From: Actinernus sp. WN-2022
Lineage: Eukaryota; Cnidaria; Anthozoa; Actiniaria; Actinernidae
Assembly (NCBI GenBank): GCA_030867875.1
Contig: JAOWCC010001501.1
Location: 22,379,036-22,443,035 of the forward strand
Length of the DNA: 64,000 nt
Direction of reading: 5' to 3'
A model generated the notes under the pieces. That model had not been told where the DNA came from. It did not search any database and was given only the letters and a program-made list of their open reading frames with translations. Shown here in pieces: positions 14,001 through 29,000 of the stretch (positions are counted from its first letter, which is position 1; each line of letters opens with the position of its first letter). Position numbers and translations under genes: made by a program.

Positions 14001-17000
14001 ATGACGCTTATCAGGGTTTGATCACCTAAAGGGGAAAATATTGGATTGTCAGGGTTTCTGGAAAACCCCACGGTTACTCGTCGATTCAATAATTTCATGT
14101 ATGATATAAATCACGGGGGCATCCTAAGAACACGCGATTTCATTGGTTAAAACATTAGTGCTCAGCGTGGATCAATCACGGTTTCTGGGAAACTATCCAC
14201 CCACCCCTCCCTTGGGTATACATGTGTAATTAATGATTCACCATGAAATTTAGGGTAAAACAGGGGGGAGGTCTCAATTCTCCATTACAAAACAAAGAAG
14301 ATACCACAACAACCACATAGTTCCCAAGATTCTTTACGTGCCTAATCCAAGATGGCGTCGAAAGAATCCCTGGGAACGAGGTTGTCACGACAGGTCTACA
14401 AAATTCTGCGCATGTCACTAAGTGGTAGAAATCGTGGGCGCAGCTGTAAATGGTTTTTGAACAGAAACTCGACACATTAGAGAAAAAGACCGAGGGTTAA
14501 GAGGAAAGTCGCAAGAGTTAAGAGTTTTATTAGTTAAGACATCAAGCAAATTAAATTGGAGACTGGTTCATGATAAGCTAAACATCATGGACAAAAATGT
14601 TGGGACAGTCAACAAAAAATACTAGACGCAAAGTTAAAAGAGCTGCAGCTTTCCCTTGTTTCAATGTTGGCCGTGAATGAATTTCCAGATTGCACCTATA
14701 ACAACATTCAAGTGGGAGTGGGGGTTAATTTAAAGGACAGTCTCTAAAAGCGACCAGTGTCCTAAATCATGTTGTCCAAGATCGTTGTACTTTCTTCTAA
14801 AAATGCTTTGAAGCTCAAATCTAGAGTGAAATTTCAATCAAAATGACGTGCGAGCGTGTAATTTATCGCGTGAAATTCGTGCATGCGCACGAAAAATGTC
14901 GTAACAATCTCATTTCTAAATCACCTACAGCCGGGTGTGATAAGATGCACTAGCACAATGCATATAAGCTTTTATTTCTAAGTTGTGATGTCGTAATTGC
15001 AGTGATAATAGGTTATCACTGGCGTTATGTATAAAATGCTTTTCACGAGGTATTGATAATTTTAGATCATTCTCCGCCTCGTCAATTATGAAAACTTCAA
15101 GAAATGTCTGCTCCAAATGACGGCTTCTTCGGAAGAAGTTTTAAATTGCCTATAACCCTTCTTGCAGGTTTTATAGCTATGAACCTTCAAAACGTTTTGA
15201 ATACTTCTGTGAAGAAAGTTTTGGCTTACAGAGAATACTCTATGTTCTAGGCTTGTATGAAATCTTGAAAATGTGACCTTTCCTGACCCATGACCGCGTA
15301 AGTAAAAGCCTGGGTCGATCCCTGGGTTGACGTCATCTCATTAATGTAATATTCTCCATGGCGCCTTTCTATCACAACAACATCGATGTATAGAAAATAT
15401 ACACAGTTTGTGAGTTGGTAGTAAAGAAAAAAACCATTTTAGTCAACATGTTAAGTATTTCTTCAAATTATTGCAAAGTCGAATTAATTATATGACGTAT
15501 ATAGAGGAATCAACCGAGGCTTTTACTTACGCGGTCATGGGTCAGGAAAGATTAAATTTACACGATTTCACACAAGCGTAGACCAAAGTATTCATTGTAA
15601 ACCAAAGGTTCATACATGTAGCTATAAAAATTGCAAGAAGGGTTATTAGGCACTTTAAAGGCCACAGTCAAGCCCCAAAAGAAAACATTTCTCATGACGA
15701 AAGACAAAAAAATATTTGTTGAGATTAGCAGAGTATACTGAAGAAAATTTAAGACAATTTTGATGAATGATGGAAAAGATTCCAGTGGATGAAAAATACA
15801 ACTTTTACAAGAGAAATTTAAAGCAACTTGAAATCGGTTCACTGTAACCGAAATCAAGTTTCTAGAATTAGCTTTTGTAATCCACATTAATCTTTGCGTT
15901 TGAAAAAACATATCAGGACGTTCACATGGTATTTCTCGTCGATCTCAGGGCAACATATGATAACGGCTAATTTTGTGAAAAACTTGGTATGTACATACCA
16001 GCGATTTTGAAGCCAAATCGTTCGTCAGTAAATAACTTTGTATAATATACAAGCAGATCTGTAGCCGTTACGAAATGAGTTAACGGCTAACTTTTGTATG
16101 TATTCCCAATCGCAAGCTACAAAAACATCTGGAATTGGAATTGAAAATGTTGGTTTGTGTGCAAGGAGGAAAACATGAGAAAAACCCTCGAAGCAAGGGA
16201 GGAAACAAACTCAACTATGCAAGCTACACTGTGAAAAACATCTTACCTTCCTTCATTTCCTGAGCGTAAATACACCCATCTGAACCCACGTAAGTCACCC
16301 CAGCCTGAAACTGCTTGCCTTGAGGTAGCACTGCTGGCTTATACCTGGTGATTTCCTTTAAAGGAGTCAATGCAGGCTTTTCTTCTTCGGTGACCTCCTC
16401 TACTTCGACCTCAACGTCCTCGTCATTTTTTACCTCAATGTCATCGTTCTCGTCTTTTTTCTCTTCCTCAACCAGTGATGATTCTTCACTAGGTTGCTTG
16501 CTGGGAGTGTCATCAACTGCAGAAACTGTGGAAAGGTAATTGATAATTTTTTGAGGAAATGGTGAGTAACAGCGATTCAAGATTGTTCACCCTTATTTGG
16601 ACCAGCTAATCAAACACATAAAATATTTTCTTTTAGCTCTGTTCGGCCAATTTTCTGAAGAAGCCGCAGTTACCCCTCAAGGTGATTTTACAGGTCACAC
16701 AGCGGTTAAATGGCTGCGCATGCGTCAACTAATATTTACAAAATGGCTAAAAAAATGCACCATAGTGGTTGTATATTGGTGTCAACCTTCCTTATTTTCT
16801 GTAATAGAAACCATAAACCAAGGTAATTCAATCGTCTGCACCTTTTGAGAATATTTTTCTGTGTATCGTATCCTGCTCGTCACGTGATCGTTCTTAGCCA
16901 ATGAGCGTGTGGCAAAATTTTGTGGTGAACCATAATAGGCAATAGTTGCGAGACAAACACACTATTTGTCGTTATTGTTCATCGCAAAATTGTCTTCCGC

Positions 17001-20000
17001 TCTCAGCGGACACTATTATACAAATAGACTGTGTCCGTCGAGGAACTATCGGCTGATAGATGCCCGCGGAAATTTGATGTTATATGCTAGTTTTAACAAC
17101 ATCAAATTTCCAAGGGAAACTATCAGCCGATAGTTCCGAGACAAACACAGTCTATTTGTCGTTATAGTTCATCACAAAATTGTCTTCCGCTCTCAGCGGG
17201 CCAATCGCCTGATAGTTTGTATCCGCGGACGAAAACCTGACGTGTTCGGTTTTAGCCAATGAGCGCGCGCCCAAATTTTGTGATGAACTATAACGCCTGA
17301 TAGTTTGCATCCGCGGACGACAACTATCACGTCACGTGATCGCTTTTGGCCAATGAGCGCGCGCCCAAATTTTGTGGTGAACTATAACGCCTGATAGTTT
17401 GCATCCGCGGACGACACGTGATCGCTTTTGGCCAATGAACGCGCGCCCAAATTATGTGGTGAACTATAACGCCTGACAGTTTGCATCCACGGTAGATAAC
17501 TATCACGTCACGTGATCGCTTTTAGCCAATGAACGCGTGCCAAAAGTTTGTAATGAATTATAACGCCTGATAGCTTGCATCCGCGGATTGTGATCGCTTT
17601 TGGGCAATGAGCACGTGCCAAAATTTTGTGGTTAACTATAATGCCTGATAATGCCAAGTGGCGGACGAACACTATCACGTCATGTGATCGCTTCTGTCCA
17701 ACAAGAGTGCGTGAAAATTTTGTGCTGAACTATAAGTAGAGATGAAGGTTTCAGCTAAATAGGTGCCACGTGGAATAATAATAATAATAACAATATAATA
17801 GGAAGGACCTAGTAAACTGGGGTGGCAGAGCTAATCAGTTTGCAGTTTAGCCAACAGTTAGCAGTTGGTGGGAGTATAGAGATTATAATCAGTAGTCACG
17901 TCAAACTATACACTAACTATATCGTTGCCTTTTGTTCCATTTTGACCATTAATAGATACGAACTACTGGTTAAACTGTAACTATGTGGTATGAGTAACCT
18001 AACTGTAGCCTCTTATTACTCACTCTCAAACTCTTCTGTTGGTTCCTGTTCTTCTTCTATCTGGACATCTTGTTCCTCTGGTACTGTTGTGGTCGACGGA
18101 GGTTTGATGTCTTCAACTTGTTTAACGATACTACAGAATGAAAAGAGTATATTCAGAGTTTAACAACAATATCTCGTAAGAAGTCTGTTAAGAACACAGT
18201 CAAAAGCCTGATCTAATCAACTTCTGATAATCTAATACACGAAAACACGTAAAAACTGCTTTGGCACGATTACTGTCATTACAGCAGTTTTCAATTGATT
18301 GTCAAAAAGTAACCAGGTGATTGCTTTCGAGGTGATTGGTTAGTTATCTATGATTGCTCGTGATTCGTTGAAGTAAAACCAATCCCGAATTACTTCAGTT
18401 TGTGGTTAGTTCATTGCGTTTTTAATTGCTCCGGTTATTGGCTCTGATTTTGGTTTTACGACATTCAATCAAAAATTCGCCATATATACAAACCATGGCT
18501 CCACCAAACTCCCCCCCCCCCCCCCCCCCCCAGCAAATATCTCTGACTTACCCCAGCCCACACGATTCTGCATGTCCTGACTGCACCAGGTAATCGTTAA
18601 GACACACGTCAAACTCTGATGACGTGTCAAACAACGTCACGGACATCCTGTTGTCAAGGTTACCTGTGGGAATGGTACAGAGGGTTTTGCATGACTGTGA
18701 AAAAGATGACACTATCTTGGCACTAATTTGAGTGTACCGTAATATTTTCGCAACATTGTAGTCTACAATTTTACTGGTACAAAAGGAAAATTATCTGTAA
18801 AGTGATTACAGTACCCTGTACAATACACCTAGATATTCACACGTGGTGATTTTAGAGATCAGCAAACTGAATCCCTAACAGGAAATAACCAGTCATCTCA
18901 AGGTGTACAAAAAGCCTCTTGGTGACATTCATGGCATGGAGAGCACATCTTGCATGTAATAAAATCGTGCTCAGTTATAAGATTGCCCTTTAACCGGGAG
19001 GCGGGAGAGGGTGGTGCGATAGGAGCCGGCATGTACAGCTCGAAACGAGTCACAGCATTGACTTACCAACAATACAAAACACCCTAACCTTTAGTACGTG
19101 CAGTACGAAAACAATACCATTAGTATAATGGGTGCAATCAGAATACAGGTTTCGAATTTCAGGCGTTTTACTTTCTAAATGCCAGTTGATTTTTATGTAT
19201 TGCAAGTAGAAAAGTTAAGCACTTGCTTTCTGCTGCAAGCTGTATTTAATACCATGAACTTTGTTTGAATATACATTACAACCATGTTATACAAATACTT
19301 TACAAGCACTATTTCACTACAGTAAAATGTACCGTGAAATATTCTAATCGAAATGCAAACTTACTAAAGGATATTGTTACTTGTGTCACGAGGATTTAAA
19401 ATGCAAGTCACTTGCTTTCTTTAGCAAGCGACTGAAAATGTTAAATTCGAGGCCTGGCGGGCCTACAATCATCTGCAAAGAAGTTGAGACGGTCGAGAAA
19501 AAATATATATATAAGAGAAGAAAAAATGCTGCAGTGTTGGTCGTGAATGAATTCCAGATTGAAAGTGCACCTAAAACAGCATTGACGGGTGTGGGCAGGG
19601 AGAAGGGGTTTATATAAAGAATGGTATCTAAAAGTGAGCAGCGCCTCAAATTATTTTGCAGATGATCGAAGAACCACAAGAGCTAATAAGTGGGATTTCG
19701 ATATCTAAGTATATAAAAATACCTTTGACATTGGTTACAAGGGATTTGTTCAACAACAGGTGACACGTGTACTCTCGAACCTGAAAAAGTAAGAACGATT
19801 TGTAACCGACTGATTCTCATAGACAGGAACCTGATTGACCCTTCTCACAGGACTACCATGTTGGCTAGAAACAATATATTTCAACTCTTAATTTCTAACG
19901 AGACCTGAAACAACCATGGGGGCTGATCAAAGTCAGAACCCGGCTAAACCACAGATCAAATTGGAATTTAGCGTGTTTCTTTTTGCGGAGGGAGGAAAGC

Positions 20001-23000
20001 CAGAAAAAAAAACTCGGAGAAAGGGAGAGATACCAACAAAACTCAACTCACATATGGCGCCGCGTCCGGGGATCGAACCTGGGCCACAGAGGTGAGAGGC
20101 GAAGCGCTTACTACTGCACCACCCCGGCTCGCCGGCTTCACGCGTTCAGCCTCGGAGTAAGCAGTTTCAGAACAAGTTTAGACTCGCAAAACCAAAGGGT
20201 TTTATCCTCCTGGGACTCAACGTGGTTTCTATGTGAGAGGAGTCAATTAAGTCGACCTGTGCTTAAAGGGGCTGTGTCACGGTAAGACTTTACATTGGTT
20301 TTTCCGGGCCGGAAAGAGCTATTTCCACCGATTTTGATATGAACTAACGAACCTCTCGGCCATGTGGGATGCTTAAAATGAAAGCAAATATGCAAAAATG
20401 ACTAACAAACAGTGTATATAAACAGTCTCCAGGGAAAATATTGAAAATCCTTTCAATCAAGCATTGAGGGAGGGAAGGTTAACCGTTTGTATCCAATTAA
20501 CAGCCACTAAACGAGCGATTACTCGATACATGCGCAGTACCATGACATAGCCCCTTTAAATAAGGCCATTTCCCATGAGTCGGAGAGTGTACCTTATAGG
20601 ACCACTCTGTTTGCCCTTCGCAAGGCTTGAGATCCACTAGAAAAGTAGGAAGAGCCTGTGATGGGGGAAACATAAACATTCATTAGAAACAGGCTTTGTT
20701 TTACATTAAGTGAGAACCGAAAAACTTATTATTTCAAGGTTGACCAGTGCGCGTCTGGAAATTACGCTTGCGCACTCGTACGATTAGAGTAGATTATTAG
20801 GTCGCGTTCTTTTGGGACATATTCCAGCTATTCTGAAATTACAATACCTTGAATCGTCTCACGAAATGTAGAAAGTAGTTGCCACTTTTAGTAAATCATT
20901 TGGGAATTATTTCTTTGTTTGATAATAATAAGCAGCGTTGTTTTATTGGTGTATTCTTTATCGGAATAGCGAGAATATGTCCCAAAAGAATGCGTCCTTA
21001 GTAATACAAGTAAAATCTCAACTGCTGCTAGTACAATCTTGCTGAACTATTAGTTATTGCTATTTTTTTGTGCTAGTGGATAATAATATGTAATTACCTA
21101 TATAGCGCTCCTGCCATTAATGCCCAGTAGCGCCTTACAGAAGAATTATATGCTTTACAAAAAATAGCTATTACAGTATGTAATGTACTTAAAGTATGTA
21201 TGTACTTAAAGGGGAACTGAACCCTAAAATCAACCCAATGTCTATACAAACATATATTCGAAATAAATAGTTTCTGCTATTTTATTTTTCTGTGTTGCGC
21301 GTCTGGAAAGAAAAAATCCGAAAACCTTCCTCACAGCCTCCGCTGTGTCCGAGCCCATGGTGCTTTGCGCGCGCAAATCATTTCCGTAGGCTACGAAATT
21401 CAGAAAGATCGTTGTTGTTGTTATGTACAGACGGCTCAAGTCTTGTAATTTGTGACAAAGTATACAGGGAATAAATTAGTGTGGCCATGCTGTCCCGACA
21501 TTGAACAGCAGGACTAACGGCTTCTAATTGCGGACCATTGTGTTTTCTTTGTGCTGGAGGTGTGATCGTTCTTCCTTGGTATGTGTGACGTGCGATGTGG
21601 GGAAATTTGCACTGAATTGAGCCGCCACACAATATAGATATTTTAACGGAAAATCGAACTAGGAGACACATTTTCTTCTCATAGACGCACAACACAAAAA
21701 TAAAATAGCAGAGCTTATTTATTTCGAATACATCTTTGTAAAGACGTTAGGATAGGGATAGGGTTCAGTTCCCATTTGATGTATAATCTATTATAACGTT
21801 ACTAATAAAAACTAACCCTGCCAGTAATATGAGATTAAAAACACTAACCTAACTAAAACACTAACCATCATCGATCTACAAGAACTGATCATATGCCATA
21901 CAGAAAAGATGAGTTTTCAGCCTCGATTTAAAGGTGTCCAGGGAGCTATATCTAAACAAACCTGAGCCACAGGAATCCCGGCTCGAATTTGTAAACCCGA
22001 TCAAACATGGCTACTCATTCTGTATCTATTACGTAACTACTAATTATCATAGAAATGTAAATTACGAAATATCCCAGTGATTTTGTTACCTCTGCGTTCT
22101 GTGTTGTTTACGCAAGACAAGTGTCGTTCCCAATGATGCAAAACAGCTAGGCCAGATAAATACCCTCGTCAAAGAAAGTGTTAAGAGGCCTGGGTGACGC
22201 ATGACTTTACGAGCATCTACCTTGTAGGTGGATATATAGTGCAATGCGTATTTCTTGACCGCCATTTTGAAAGGTAATCACGCCTTTGGTGTCATTGAGG
22301 CTGGAGTTGAGACAGCTAATCTAGTTAGCATGATAATCAAAATCTATCCATATTCATAGAAAGAGGGTTTGTAACAGTGCACGGTCAACTCCAGCCTCCA
22401 AGCGAGGTTGAGGAATCTACCGTTTCAATCCTCTGTACTGAAAAAGATAGCAGCTATGAATTGGACCACAATTCCTTGCGAACCTAACACGGTCAAAATA
22501 ACACGTAGAAATCCTCTATTCTCTTCAATAACAGTGGATTGGCAACAACATTTGTACTGGCTTGTTTTTATGATTTAAAGCCTCTCTACCGCGATTTTAT
22601 AACGGATTTAAAGTTTCATGCGCGCAAAGGACTGTGGGTAAATGTACAAGTCGCCATCTTTTCCAAAACGGTGGGTTGACGGCTCTCAGGCTTGGCCACC
22701 TTTTGAGCACTACGAATTGGACTATAGGCCCTTTGCAGGATACAGTCACGTGCTGATATAATACTTCATTAACAAATGAATTGAGCTCGTGATCGCCATG
22801 GGAATGGCGTTGCTACATGGCAAGCTATCTTCAAAAATGATGTTTTAGAATGATCGACAAGAAATAGCATTTACAAACAGGTTTTGCTTATAAGACTATC
22901 GATCTCGTACAAGTGCCTTTAAATCAATGAAGTCAGATTCTTTTTGGGCCATGCAGTACAACCACGTGACTGTATCCTGCAAAGGGGCCATTCCATCCTA

Positions 23001-26000
23001 TGAAGCCGCCACCGTCGACATCATGCGATCGAACGCAAAGCGATAGTAATTAAGACATGCCAAGCTGACCATATAGCATAATGCTATTACATACACCAAC
23101 AATAATTTAGTACTAAAATGATGACAAACTTTGATTTCATCCTTGTTGAGAGGCTATGTACTGGACTACCTCAGACTTGAACGAAAAGGGACACGAACGA
23201 GAGTGCTACGCTCGAATGATACTATTAATATTTTCTGTACCACTACGTAATGGCTTTTTCAATAGTCTACCAATCACACAGTTATTTAGCTAAGAGAGCC
23301 TATCCTAATTGGGAACATAGTAATTACAAGATTTTAGTGATTTAGTAATTAGTCGGATTTTAATTAGTTATCTATTTTAAGACCCTGAGTGTTGATCCGG
23401 ACGGGGTTTGAACCCGCGACCTCCCGCACAACAGACCGGCGCTTAACCACTGAGCTAACCGGGAGGGACTGGGGCATAACCACTGAGCTAACAGGGAGGT
23501 TTCCGTGGTATGTCCTTTTGTGTACCATGTTTTACGTCATCGCATCGTCAAACTTGTTGTGGATTTCACGAGGCGCTAGTCGAGTGAATCCATAACAAAT
23601 GTTTGACCATGAGATGACGAAAAACGTGGTAAATATAAATTTAGTAAATTTGTTTTTTACAACAACAAACCACTGGCTAACCATCCTCTCATTTTGTGTA
23701 TTTGTTACTGTTAATCCATTATTTCTTATCAAATTGTGAAATAAAATACCTTTTGACTCGATTCTGCTGTGTGTGTGTTGATTTAGCGCGTGCTCATGAT
23801 ACAGCTCGGGCTTCCTGTGGCTCAGGTTTGTTTCAAACGACCTACAAATTATTATCTTATCAATGTAAGCTGTCTGACTCGACTAGCTCTTTAGCTATTT
23901 CAGACAGCTCGTGTCAACCCTGTTATTCTCTTTCTCCATTAAGTATCACTTTGTAATTCATTGACACAAATAAATTATGTTGTTGTTGTTGTTGTTTAGA
24001 TATAGCTCGGGCTTCCTGTGGTTCATCTCGCCAACTACATAAAAATAGTTGCTTGCACGGGCTAAATCAACACATACACAGCAGAATCAAGCCAAAATGT
24101 TTTTTTTCTTCACAATTTGCTAAGAAATAATGGATTAATATCAGTAACAAATACACAAAACAAGAGGATGGTTAGCCTGTGAACAAACTAAAAATAGTGA
24201 AGCGAGTACGGCCAAGAAGACAAGGAAAATTGCAGCGGAAAAGTAACTCTAGTGCACGCTATCAATCTTGCACGAGCAATCATGTAATCTACCGTGGTAT
24301 GTCTTCTTATTTCCAACCAGAAAACGAGCTACTGGACAGTTGTTGTAAAACAAGCCCACACACGTAACGCAATACAGTCCCCTCATTGACTGAAATGTAA
24401 CTGACAGAAAACTCACGAGTTTAAGAATTTATCTTCGTGATTTGTGCAAACTTTCAATTCAATAGCCCACTTTTGATATCTGCTTCACTTGTCAAGCTCA
24501 AAGGTTTCATTATGAGGCTCCAGGAAAAATTAAATATATTCTATTCTCTTTTCACGAATCACTCAGCATTATACCCCGGCGCCTGATACTGAAAGCTTTG
24601 TGCGTGACAAGTGAAGTGCGTGACAAGTGAAGTGCGTGACAAGTGAAGTGCGTGACAAGTGAAGTGCGTGACAAGTGAAACAGATATCGCAAGTGGGTTA
24701 TTAGCTCTTTATAGCAAGTGCTATTAGGGGTAGTATCATTTTACCATGAAAGCGAAATAACCACCAGCCATAAGAAATAACTGAACTCACTTGTTTAGGA
24801 AGCTCCAAGAACGTGTCTGGTAGCTTCCTGATCTCTGCAAAGGGCAGCCGCTCAGAGTTACCATAGTCCACATAGCTCACATTTACAGTTTCATCGCTGT
24901 GGACCGCTAAAAATATATAAAATGTCTAGGGTTAGAACTAAAAAAACAAAAACACAATGAACTTCTAAATAGCTCTCTCGTCAACAGAAGCAGTCACCCC
25001 GAGTGCGGCATTGGCAACCTTACACAATCAAGGTGGCAACGTCTAGGATGATGGCATAAAACAAGTGTTATTCACAAAATACAGTAACTGCGTACACGTA
25101 GCTGTCTACCTTTTGACCGTTCTCTGCAAGACTCCAAGGTTTACGTTCAAAAGAGAATGCAAACGTAAGAAAGTAAATCACTGTTTTTCATTCAGCCTGA
25201 ACGGAACTCTTTCTGGTTATGAAAAGCACACAATGACAGGCGAAGAAATGATACAAATGACACCAAATTTCACGAAGCAGCACACGTTTTTACATCCCGG
25301 CATAACAGTTGTCACCGTTCTAGTTGCTAAGGTCCCAGCAATACCATGACGACATCGCTTTTCCAACCACCTGATTGGTCTATTTTCCACGTGTCAAATG
25401 ATGTATATCATTTATTTTATATGGGTAAATTTGTGATTTCTATTAGCCGCAATGAATATTCATGAGGCTGCATTAAGCAGTATGCATCCTACGGCGATAA
25501 ATATTTAATGACAGTCATTTCTGAAACTGTTGCACCAATGGTGCAAGGTACATCCCTATCCAGAACCCTGTGTGCTGTAAGTTTAGTCAACAACGATTTG
25601 TTGAAGACCTTTCTAATCAACCCTGGGAGGAAATTGTCCACAAAAAAGAGATCACCATTCTAGTTGCTTAAGGTCCCTAGCAATATCATGACATCACTTT
25701 TCCAACTGCCTGATTGGTCTCCTTGCCACATGTGAATGATGTATAATTTCTTTTCTATGGGTCAATTTGTGATTGCTATTAGCCGCAATGAATATTCACA
25801 AGGTTGCATGATGTAGTATGCATCCTACGGCGATAAATATCTAATGACAGTCATTTCTGAAACTGTTCTGCACCAATGGTGCAGGACACAGCCCTAGCCA
25901 GAACCCTGTGTGCCGTAAGTGGTGTCTGCAATGTCCAAACTCAAGCAGCAAATAAAGGAACCTGCGTCATGCTGTTGGTTATTGTTACTGTGAAAACAAC

Positions 26001-29000
26001 ATAAAGAAAACACCATCTGACCAATAGGAAAGGGAGAGGACAAAAGATCTTTGAGAACTTTCCTCACGTATGATTTTCTTTGAAATCAAACCATAGTTAG
26101 TTTGATCAAAACTAAATTAAAACTTCAAAAGTTATCTAATAAAAATATACTACTTTGTTGGTTTTCTGTTTAATTTACGAGACGTATGAACCAATGAAAT
26201 AATGAGAAATAACAGAAAATTAACACTTTTTACATTCCTTTTGCCGTTCATGCTTTCGTTGTTGAACGGGACATTACTTATTAGTATATACCACACCAGT
26301 GAAGTGTTTTTCGCGCACTCTGATTGGCTACTCAAACTCGGAATATTCTGCACTATTCACCTCCCGGCTTGGAGACAAAATGGCTTCAGGCTGGCTGTTT
26401 TACTTGTGTGGTTAAAACTAAAACAATTCTTCCCCTCAGTGTCGATGACTAGCGGTGGATATTTACCTAGTGACTCGGGAAATACCGCCCAGTTTGGCGA
26501 ACAGTTGTTAAATATAGCACCTTGATGAAATGGAGCACAAACTATCATTATTTAGCAACAGTCTCATGTTACTTGGTACGTTTGTTGTAATGTGTTTGTG
26601 AGTATGAGGGAGTCCTTCCTTACCTGTAACAAGAGCTCTGTACCAGACTCGGTCCTCTGAGAATCGTGCAGCACAAACCAACCCTACCCGATGCAATACA
26701 TATCATCATCAAACAGCTCGTAAGTACAAATATATGAGTTGTGCGCTAGGGATCGTTATGCTTTCTTAAATACTCAACCATTACACTTTGCGAGGGTGTA
26801 GCTATTATTACATACCTTCTGGGAATACTAAAAACAATACTCAATTGAATCGCGGTTGGTTTCGAGATCGGAATTTCATATCATGGTGCAAGGTTAAGGT
26901 TAATTTATTTAACGTCGTTGACGTACAGGAGTGGTTTCCCAATCTCCCGAGCCAAAGGCTCATGTAAACACGCACGACTAATACAGCTATATGTTAACAT
27001 TAATTACACAAATATAGGGTAAGCTATATATTAAGAATATTAAGACTAATTGCAATTTACAATAAACTAATTATTTAAAAAGTTAGTTACAAACAAATGG
27101 AAAAAAATAATAAAATAATTATTATCTAATGATAACCATACCAATTAGTGTATAATTGGTAAGTAATAGGGAGTTAAGAGAGACATCTTGGACATTTGCA
27201 GCTATAGGTAGTACGAGTAACTGTTTACGAAATATAGGAAGAGAACTAGCAGATCTAATTTTTACAGGCAACTGATTCCACATGTGAGAAGCTATGTAAT
27301 TAAAATAATTATGGTGGTACAGACAGTGATATGAAGGTTGCATAACTTTACCTTTGTGGCCTCTTAAGTTATAGGAAACTTTATATTCTTTAAATAGGTC
27401 AGAAATATAGGAAGGGCCATTAATGTTCTACATTTATCCAATAATAACAGAGATTGGACTATTCTTCTGTGGCCAAGTGATTGTAGAGAACAGGAGTTAA
27501 GAACCTGGTCGTAGTCCACACTATTACCTAAACTTAAAAGTGTCCTCAGTGCAAAATGATTCACTGACTCAGTGTCTTATTTAGTCAAAGTGTAACGGTC
27601 AAGAGTTTTTAAACTGAAAGGTGGTTGTGTTATCAGACCTTTGTTGTATGATTTAATGTACCTTCATGTATCTCCTGCCTGCGTGGAATAAGGTCTGGTA
27701 ACAATGGTATCAGAGCGAGGCAAGTTGTCCCAAAGATCACAACATTCAGGAGCCGGTCAGAAATGTCTTAGTTTCTGTCATACCGCACTGTTGTGTTCTT
27801 TTTTGTCATAAGGAAATTAACGTTATTTCCCGCCATCGACTGTACATTGTTCTCTTCCTGTGACAAGCTACAACTAGCCTCGCTTTGATGCCTTTATGAA
27901 TAAGGTCAATACAATCAAGTGATTAACACACGCTCTGATTGGTCGACAGTCTTATGTTATTAGAGTACACGGAAAACATACACGGACGACGTCACGTTTT
28001 GCACAAAATCATTTCCTTCTAATTACTGTATGAAACAATAGGTAGATCTCATTCTGTCTTTTTAGCACAGATGACGTCAAAACGTGACGAGAACACCTCA
28101 ACTGCGTCTCGTGGCACACATATTTGTTCTCGTCACATATTGACATCTGTACATCTATAAGAGGACAGATGCACAGTAAAATGAATTACATCTACTTGTT
28201 AAATAAGGAACTCCAAGAAACAAGGGCGATATTTAATATCTCTTCTTTTGCTCGGCATGAATGAGTGTGTAACACCCAACCCTTTTTAATAGGCCATTTT
28301 GACGATGTTGCACACGCATTAGTAGAACAATAGACGCGAGCTGCTAAGACTCATTCTGGTTCACCAGCCTTTTGTTATTTAAAACAGATAGCCATTGTGC
28401 TAGCTGCGCGCGCAACATCGTCAAAATGGCGGATTCAGCAAAGAGGAAAACTAATACATACTGGAAAGATCACCTTAAAGTTAGCCAGACAAGTTTCAAA
28501 GGAATCGGTTGTTTTCCCAGTTATGAGCATGCAGAATTCGTAAAAATTACAGTTGAATGTGTTGGAGGGCAAAGGGTTGCCTAGACCCCTTCGCAACCGT
28601 TCTTACTAATATGACATACACTAGTATGGGACTGACACTAATATGACATACACTAGTATGGGACTGACACTAATATGACATACACTAGTATGGGACAGAC
28701 ACTAATATGACATACACTAGTATGGGACAGACACTAATATGACATACACTAGTATGGGACAGACACTAATATGACATACACTAGTATGGGAGACACTAAT
28801 ATGACATACACTAGTATGGGAGACACTAATATGACATACACTAGTATGGGAGACACTAAGAACCGTTGCGAAGGAGACAAAGGAGTGCCCTCCAATGGAA
28901 CATTCCATTTTGTCAGCAAATGATTTGAACTTTGCGTGCTCTTAACTCTGTGGGAAAAACAACCGATTCCTTTGAAACTTGTCAATCTGGCTAATTTTGA

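Noticed and set aside
20060..20137. tRNA gene on the minus strand
   Set aside because: B-box is good, but the acceptor and anticodon arms do not pair and the sequence continues into a T-rich SINE tail.
23396..23465. tRNA gene on the minus strand
   Set aside because: A- and B-box are good, but the head is duplicated and followed by SINE body; the same unit occurs triplicated at 33.7 kb.
28372..28584. Small protein gene (MADSAKRKTNTYWK...)
   Set aside because: The stretch is one arm of an inverted repeat with a decayed mirror copy, and no splice partner was found. Kept only as a finding about the palindrome.
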